From the NCBI GenBank assembly GCA_046703545.1, contig JBJKSX010000053.1:62001-126000 (forward strand): a DNA stretch of 64,000 nucleotides. The letters run 5' to 3'. The notes under the pieces are model-generated. The model was not told the DNA's origin, made no database searches, and worked only from the letters and a program-made list of their open reading frames with translations. Source of the DNA: JAJZOM01 sp046703545 (GTDB lineage Archaea > Thermoplasmatota > Thermoplasmata > Thermoplasmatales > Thermoplasmataceae). Shown here piece after piece: positions 59,407 through 64,000 of the stretch (position 1 is its first letter; each line of letters opens with the position of its first letter). The position numbers and the translations under genes are program-made.

Positions 59407-60370
59407 GTTCAACAGTGAAGCCAGAATTGAACTGGAAGAGGAATTCAACCTATTGCTCCAGGAAGGCACAGATGAGCAGAGGGCACAGTTTCTAAGGGGC
59501 CTCCACGAAAGTGGTGAGAGGCCCGAACAGGTCACCATTCTTGCAGCCCTTCTGAGGGAACGCGCAAAGCTTTCCCCTGTCACTGAAGCCTCAGACATCG
59601 TGGGAACCGGGGGAGATGGAATGAACACCATCAATGTCAGCACCGCTGCCTCAATCCTGCTGAGTTCAACCGGGATCAGAATCGCAAAACATGGGAATTT
59701 TGGGGCAACCAGCAACAAGGGCAGCGCCGATTTCCTGAAATACCTGGGATATCAATTCGAGATGGAACAGGATAACCTTGAAGAAAGGCTCAGGGATAGT
59801 TGCTTCGCCTTCATCCTTGCCCCCATGTACAACAGCAGCTTTGCAAAATTTGCTGGCGCCAGAAAGATGCTCCCCTTCAAGACTGTTTTCAATTACCTGG
59901 GCCCCCTGACAAACCCTGCAGATCCGTCTGTAATGATGCTAGGAGTAACAAGCAGGAGCATAAGCGAGCTTTACACCAATTACCTGCTCTTGAATTCCAA
60001 GGCTGGCTGCGTAGTATTTTCAGATGATGGAATGGATGAAATATCACCGGTTGCCGGTTCCAATATAAACTTCGTGAATGGTGGAAAGGTTGAGGAGGTT
60101 AAATTCGACCCTTCCGGATTGCTCAGAAGCAAGGTCAGGCTGAGCGATATATCCAGGAAGGAAGCTGAGCCTTCCTTCAAACTGACTCTTGCAGGGCTTG
60201 AGGGGAAGAACATGCCTGCCTCAGAGTTCATTTCCCTCAATGCTGCAGTTGCAATGTTCGTGAATGGCAAATTCCCAACTGTGGAGGATGCCTATGGCGA
60301 ATCCATGAGGCTGCTGAAATCGGGATATGTCGGGGAGCACCTGAGAAACATAGTTGAGGGCCGGAGGTGA
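59396..60370 (+). CDS. trpD: Anthranilate phosphoribosyltransferase
   Basis: Transfers phosphoribose from PRPP to anthranilate. The 324-aa protein has the PRPP-loop VGTGGDGMNTINVSTAASIL (about 67-86), KHGNFGATSNKGSADFLKYLG (about 100-120), and FAKFAGARKMLPFKTVFNYLGPLTNP (about 148-173), all family hallmarks quoted as positions. The TTG start overlaps trpA by 11 nt. The product feeds trpF, which begins 5 nt after. Confidence 0.95.
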   Translation: MQSEFNSEARIELEEEFNLLLQEGTDEQRAQFLRGLHESGERPEQVTILAALLRERAKLSPVTEASDIVGTGGDGMNTINVSTAASILLSSTGIRIAKHGNFGATSNKGSADFLKYLGYQFEMEQDNLEERLRDSCFAFILAPMYNSSFAKFAGARKMLPFKTVFNYLGPLTNPADPSVMMLGVTSRSISELYTNYLLLNSKAGCVVFSDDGMDEISPVAGSNINFVNGGKVEEVKFDPSGLLRSKVRLSDISRKEAEPSFKLTLAGLEGKNMPASEFISLNAAVAMFVNGKFPTVEDAYGESMRLLKSGYVGEHLRNIVEGRR

Positions 60371-60372
60371 TC
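60363..60372 (+). promoter_or_regulatory. Shine-Dalgarno deciding the trpF start
   Basis: GGAGGTGATC, an almost full match to the 16S 3' end, overlaps the trpD stop and lies just before the GTG at 60375. It makes GTG 60375 the start over the in-frame TTG at 60354. Confidence 0.65.
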
Positions 60373-60374
60373 CA

Positions 60375-60980
60375 GTGATCCCAAAGATAAAGGTATGCGG
60401 AATCACCAACCTGGAAGACGGGAAATTTGCCGCTTCCGCAGGAGCCTCCATTATAGGTGTTGTACTTTCTGACCGTTCCCCGAGGAAAGGCTCTCCAGAA
60501 CTCGTTGTTGAACTTTCCAGATCGGGGATGAGTGTTGCAGGCGTTTACACTGACATGATTTCCGCAAAAAGGGATGCAACTGAAGAGGAATTCATACAGC
60601 TGCATTTTCCCCACGGAAGAAAGGAGATCGAGCATGTTCACGAACAACTTGGAAAGAGGACAATTTCCGTGGTGTTCCCCGAAAAAAATGCGGCATTTCT
60701 TTCCGAGGCCAAGGAAAAACTTGCAGAAGGGACTGATCTTGTCCTTGCTGACTTTGGGAGAAGCATCACTCCCGAAGACCAGGAAACAATCCATGACCTA
60801 GAAGGATACCGGATTGGGCTCGCGGGCAAAATATACTCTGACAACCTGCAGATAGTGCTTAAATCCAACCCTTATTTTATCGACCTGAGCAGCAGGCTTG
60901 AGTCGTATCCCGGCAAGAAGGACCACGAGAGGCTGGGGGAATTCATGGAGGCGTTCAGACATGAAGCATCCGCTCTTTGA
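60375..60980 (+). CDS. trpF: Phosphoribosylanthranilate isomerase
   Basis: Third step of the pathway, an Amadori rearrangement. About 201 aa. KIKVCGITNLEDGKFAASAGASIIGVVL at the start carries the catalytic cysteine (the VCGIT motif) and the barrel pattern; a later VLADFGRSITPED and IYSDNLQ-x-VLKSNPYFIDLSSRLE region provides the other acid and phosphate site. It is a short, divergent member. Starts at GTG 60375 with a strong Shine-Dalgarno; its end overlaps trpE by 20 nt. Confidence 0.87.
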   Translation: MIPKIKVCGITNLEDGKFAASAGASIIGVVLSDRSPRKGSPELVVELSRSGMSVAGVYTDMISAKRDATEEEFIQLHFPHGRKEIEHVHEQLGKRTISVVFPEKNAAFLSEAKEKLAEGTDLVLADFGRSITPEDQETIHDLEGYRIGLAGKIYSDNLQIVLKSNPYFIDLSSRLESYPGKKDHERLGEFMEAFRHEASAL

Positions 60981-62151
60981 GAGTGTGAAGGCCCTCAGGG
61001 AAGAGGGGAAGGACTTTGCCTACATTTGCAGATTCAAGGATCTAGAAAGGGAAAAAGGAGAAGAATTGCTCTTCGAGACCGATGAGAAACCAATCCTGTC
61101 CAATGATGCCCCAGAGAAAACCCTCAATGTGACGATCCCGGAAATCATTGATGGAATGGATGGAGGGAGAGACAAACTGGTTCCTGTTTTCCTGTCATAC
61201 GAGCTGATAGAGAGCATCTACGGGCTTAAACTTAGAAACAGGTCCACATGGCCACTTGTCGGGACAATAATCCCAAGCAACATGCAAAGGGCTGAATTTT
61301 ATAGGAACACCCCCGGATATTCAAGATTGAGATCTGATTTCTCAAAGATCAGCGACACGAGCAAGGGCATCCTGGAAAGCAACATACTGGAAGTGAGGGA
61401 ACGAATCAGGAACGGTGAAATGCTTCAGACAGTTCTGTCCAGCCGTTTCGATGTCAAGGATTTTGACGCCTTTGAATTGATGAAATACATGATGCTGCAG
61501 GACAGGTCAAGGTATGTTTATTTCTACAGGTTCGGGCAATATGAGGTAATTGGAAGCTCACCAGAGAGTGTTTTCGTGAGGCAGGGGAAAAGCCTTACAA
61601 TACACCCAATAGCTGGCACCAGGAGAAGAGCGGACGGCCCAGATCCAGTGTTGATCCAGGATCTCCTCGCTGACAACAAGGAACTCTGCGAACACCGGAT
61701 GCTGGTTGACCTGGCCAGGAATGACCTGTCCAGAGTCTGTGAGCCTGGTTCTGTCAAGGTAGCCTCAAACATGGTTCCAGAGAAATTTTACTCTGTCATT
61801 CACCTGACAAGCGTTGTGAATGGGACACTGATGAGCAATGTCAAGCCATTTGACATCGTTTCAGCGGTTTTTCCTGCAGGCACAGTGAGTGGTGCCCCCA
61901 AACGGAGAGCCATGGAAACAATTGACAGGTATGAGAGAACAGGCAGGGGTGTCTATGGCGGTTCAGTGGGTGTGATCGGAAAAGATGTTGCAGACCTGGC
62001 TTTGCCGATTAGAACGGTCTACCGAAGTAAATCAGAGGCTTATGTCCAGGCAGGAGCAGGCATAGTGAAGGATTCCGTCCCCGACACTGAAGTGAATGAA
62101 ATGATGGCAAAGGCAAACACAATCATGGCAGGTGGGTTATCATGCGCCTGA
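60961..62151 (+). CDS. trpE: Anthranilate synthase component I
   Basis: Makes anthranilate from chorismate using ammonia from TrpG. About 396 aa, shorter than bacterial TrpE (about 500) through loss of N-terminal regulatory segments. HPIAGTRRRADGPDP (about 216), LVDLARNDLSRVCEPGSV (about 250) and FPAGTVSGAPKRRAMETIDRYE (about 303) are the chorismate-binding signatures. The ATG at 60961 follows the family start KHPLFESVKALREEG; an in-frame extension to 60898 overlaps trpF. It overlaps trpG by 10 nt. Confidence 0.94.
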   Translation: MKHPLFESVKALREEGKDFAYICRFKDLEREKGEELLFETDEKPILSNDAPEKTLNVTIPEIIDGMDGGRDKLVPVFLSYELIESIYGLKLRNRSTWPLVGTIIPSNMQRAEFYRNTPGYSRLRSDFSKISDTSKGILESNILEVRERIRNGEMLQTVLSSRFDVKDFDAFELMKYMMLQDRSRYVYFYRFGQYEVIGSSPESVFVRQGKSLTIHPIAGTRRRADGPDPVLIQDLLADNKELCEHRMLVDLARNDLSRVCEPGSVKVASNMVPEKFYSVIHLTSVVNGTLMSNVKPFDIVSAVFPAGTVSGAPKRRAMETIDRYERTGRGVYGGSVGVIGKDVADLALPIRTVYRSKSEAYVQAGAGIVKDSVPDTEVNEMMAKANTIMAGGLSCA

Positions 62152-62747
62152 TGCTCTCAGACAACCGCGATTCGTTCACCTACAATATTGTGCACCTTCT
62201 GCGTTCAATGGGTCTTGAGGTGGATGTTTATGACAATTTCACCCCGGTGGAACAAATTGACGCATCCAAATATGACGGGCTCATAATCTCTCCAGGGCCC
62301 GGGAATCCTCTGGTGGACTCAGACAGAGGCAACGGCTTCCAGCTTCTCGAAAGCTCCGATTTCCCCGTTGTTATGGGGATCTGCTTTGGCCACCAACTCA
62401 TAGCGGCCTACCTTGGTTGCAGAATATACAGAACTGAGAACCTTTATCATGGAGAGATTGACAGGATTGCTGTTACAGGCCATGGGCTCATGGAAGGGTT
62501 GCCGGATGAATTTGAAGCTGTGAGATACCACTCACTGGCTGTAGATCCTGGAAAGCAACTCATCCAGGATGCGGTGTCCATTACCGATGGGAGCCTGATG
62601 GCATACCATACCAAAGACGGAAAGTATTATGGGATACAATTCCACCCTGAAAGCTACTATTCCCAGCATGGTAAGAGCATAATGGAGAATTTCATAGGTG
62701 AGGCCATTGAACGTAGTGGAAAGAATATACAGCAGGAACTCCAGTAG
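62142..62747 (+). CDS. trpG: Anthranilate synthase component II (glutamine amidotransferase)
   Basis: Supplies ammonia from glutamine to TrpE. The 201-aa class I amidotransferase has DNRDSFTYNIVHLLRSMG at the start, the oxyanion PGPGNP, the catalytic cysteine in VMGICFGHQ (about 80) and the His-Glu pair in GIQFHPESYYSQHG (about 168). Start ATG 62142, with ATG 62151 as a close alternative. It overlaps trpC by about 32 nt. Confidence 0.95.
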   Translation: MRLMLSDNRDSFTYNIVHLLRSMGLEVDVYDNFTPVEQIDASKYDGLIISPGPGNPLVDSDRGNGFQLLESSDFPVVMGICFGHQLIAAYLGCRIYRTENLYHGEIDRIAVTGHGLMEGLPDEFEAVRYHSLAVDPGKQLIQDAVSITDGSLMAYHTKDGKYYGIQFHPESYYSQHGKSIMENFIGEAIERSGKNIQQELQ

Positions 62748-63426
62748 AGAGGCAGTTCCCTTCAGCAGGACAAGGATGCCGATTTCCCTTTCTGGAAACC
62801 TGAGAAAGATCAAGGAATCCGGTGAAACAGGTATTATTGCTGAGTTCAAGAGAAATTCTCCCTCAGGTTTCACCAACCATAATTTCCCTGATATCACGCC
62901 CTATTTCCAGCAAATTTCTCGATACTCCAGGGTGGGCGGCTTCAGTGTCCTGACGGAACCCGACCATTTCCACGGAAGCTACGGGGACATAACACAGGTA
63001 CAGGAGTTCGAAACCCCCATACTTGACAAGGATTTCATCTCCACGAGGAAAATGGTTGAAAATGCCTACAACTGTGGTGCGGATGCAATCCTCCTGATAC
63101 TTGATTTTCTTCCAGAAAATGAGGTCTACATGCTTTCCGACTATGCATGGGAACTTGGCATGGAATCATTGATCGAATTCCATGATCCTGGTCTGGTTGA
63201 CATGATTCAGAAAGGGAATAGCAGGCTTTTCGGCTACAACAGGAGGAACCTGGTAACACTGGAGATGGAACCCATGGAGGAAGAACTGAAAACTGTGCTC
63301 GCAGAGCATGCAATACAGGTAGTCCTGGAAAGCGGTATAACAGCAGAATATGCAGCGAGCCACGACCTGTCAGGATATTCGGGGCTCCTGGTGGGCACAT
63401 CAATCCTACAGGGCAATATGCTGTAG
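62716..63426 (+). CDS. trpC: Indole-3-glycerol phosphate synthase
   Basis: Closes the indole ring. About 236 aa barrel. IIAEFKRNSPSG carries the first catalytic Lys region, GGFSVLTEPDHFHGSYGDI (about 72-90) and PILDKDF the second lysine, ILLILDFL and ESLIEFHD the next strands, NRRNLVTLE and VVLESGI the late ones. The start is uncertain: the GTG at 62716 gives MERIYSRNSSRE, close to the family start; GTG 62698 is the longest. It ends the trp operon. Confidence 0.92.
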   Translation: MERIYSRNSSREAVPFSRTRMPISLSGNLRKIKESGETGIIAEFKRNSPSGFTNHNFPDITPYFQQISRYSRVGGFSVLTEPDHFHGSYGDITQVQEFETPILDKDFISTRKMVENAYNCGADAILLILDFLPENEVYMLSDYAWELGMESLIEFHDPGLVDMIQKGNSRLFGYNRRNLVTLEMEPMEEELKTVLAEHAIQVVLESGITAEYAASHDLSGYSGLLVGTSILQGNML

Positions 63427-63460
63427 ATTTCATCGGCAAATCCTCAGAGATTCTCAGAAG

Positions 63461-63471
63461 CAGATATATAA
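63461..63471 (+). promoter_or_regulatory. TATA element of the pyruvate kinase gene
   Basis: CAGATATATAA, about 25 nt before the GTG at 63491, fitting a leaderless start and separating pyk from the trp operon. Confidence 0.55.
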
Positions 63472-63490
63472 TCTCACCTCATTCTCATAT

Positions 63491-64000
63491 GTGGTTATCA
63501 CCAAGATCGTTGCAACAATCGGCCCATCAAGCTTCGACCATGACATTCTGAAGGAGATGTACAAGCAAGGGCTTTCAATTGTTCGCATAAACACGGCGCA
63601 TATCAAGCCTGGCTATATTGCAAAGGTGAAGGAACTGACCTCCAGCATGAACAGGGAGACCGGACGACATGTGGGAATCATGGTGGACCTCAAGGGGCCG
63701 GAACTGAGGACGGGAGAATTCCCGGGTGGCAGCCTTACTGTGTCCAGAGGGGAAAAGTTCCAGATCACTGCAGATGGAAATGGCAGGATATCTTTCAGCC
63801 ATCCAGAAATTTATGATACGCTATCACCAAAAGACATGATTCTCCTGAGCGACGGGAAAATTGCCATGAAGGTGATTTCAGCTGAAGGGGATTCCATCAT
63901 TCTGGAATCACAGGATGATGGGATTCTGAGGGACAGGAGCAGGGTGAACATTCCAGGGAAGTTCCTTCCACTCAGCAATCTGACCGATAGGGACAAGGGG
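63491..64000 (+). CDS. pyk: Pyruvate kinase (5' part, runs off the window)
   Basis: Last step of glycolysis, phosphoenolpyruvate to pyruvate with ATP formation. The first 170 codons are in the window and the frame is open at the right edge. TKIVATIGPSSFDHDIL at the start, SIVRINTAHIKPGYI (where most enzymes have R-x-N-x-SHG) and MVDLKGPELRTGEF (about 66-79) are the barrel signatures; the middle part belongs to the B domain. The start is a GTG because the ATG two bases earlier is out of frame and the TATA element is 25 nt upstream. Confidence 0.93.
   Translation, partial: MVITKIVATIGPSSFDHDILKEMYKQGLSIVRINTAHIKPGYIAKVKELTSSMNRETGRHVGIMVDLKGPELRTGEFPGGSLTVSRGEKFQITADGNGRISFSHPEIYDTLSPKDMILLSDGKIAMKVISAEGDSIILESQDDGILRDRSRVNIPGKFLPLSNLTDRDKG

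Noticed and set aside
1..64000. CRISPR array, insertion sequence or prophage
   Set aside because: I saw no evenly spaced direct repeats, transposase, integrase or phage structural gene, and coding is continuous with housekeeping genes throughout.

Overview
The window looks like a chromosome segment of a thermoacidophilic euryarchaeon of the Thermoplasmatales (Thermoplasma, Ferroplasma or Cuniculiplasma relatives). Archaeal markers include membrane LonB, MCM, MBF1, diphthine synthase, fibrillarin-like methyltransferase, a KEOPS Cgi121-like protein, archaeal-type AlaRS, DUF2070, DUF424 and archaeal phosphoglycerate mutase. Many genes have an A/T-rich TATA element about 24-28 nt before the start codon, as in leaderless archaeal mRNAs. 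The bacterial-type SerRS, the TrpB2-type tryptophan synthase and the Rieske/cytochrome b pair fit that order. The genus is inference; no rRNA is present. I see no insertion sequence, phage, CRISPR array or plasmid gene, so this is core genome.

Layout. 1-8.8 kb: the 3' part of phosphoglycerate mutase, a membrane protein, serS, an orphan GltD-like flavoprotein, a TSUP exporter with a DUF1634 partner, and two envelope glycosyltransferases. 9-17.5 kb: pdxS, a DUF92 membrane protein, a Rieske/cytochrome b operon with a degenerate crotonase-like protein and a membrane-anchored protein behind it, tRNA-Val, several lineage-type unknowns, a phosphoribosyltransferase and a tautomerase. 17.6-21.7 kb: a P-type ATPase, dCMP deaminase and a DedA protein. 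21.7-28.6 kb: two complete succinate dehydrogenase/fumarate reductase-type operons in tandem on the minus strand, with different membrane-anchor architectures. 28.8-30.1 kb: Hsp20 and a winged-helix regulator behind a perfect 9-bp inverted repeat at the predicted transcription start.

30-36.4 kb (minus): diphthine synthase, enolase, gamma-carbonic-anhydrase-like protein, PfkB kinase, Cgi121-like protein, LonB and a winged-helix protein. 36.5-45.3 kb (minus): DUF2070, NAD-kinase-like protein, an M50 site-2-protease homologue lacking both zinc histidines, alaS, a methyltransferase and flpA. 45.4-53.7 kb: MBF1, a 95-aa unknown, 3-hydroxyacyl-CoA dehydrogenase, a 45-aa ORF, aspS, NfeD-like protease, ROK kinase, MFS transporter, AlkZ-like protein and tRNA-Thr. 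53.8-57.3 kb: mcm-DUF424-methyltransferase and a YbjQ protein. 57.4-63.4 kb: a complete, overlapping trp operon (trpB2-A-D-F-E-G-C). The window ends inside pyruvate kinase.

How the genes work together. The two SDH-type complexes and the cytochrome bc module suggest an aerobic quinone-based respiratory chain. Phosphoglycerate mutase, enolase, pyruvate kinase and a ROK sugar kinase belong to central carbon metabolism. Three aminoacyl-tRNA synthetases, two tRNAs, diphthamide and KEOPS functions serve translation. The most interesting unexplained items are the tandem SDH operons with an extra small membrane protein, the pseudo-site-2-protease, the Hsp20/regulator operator, and the crotonase-like and anchored proteins in the bc operon.
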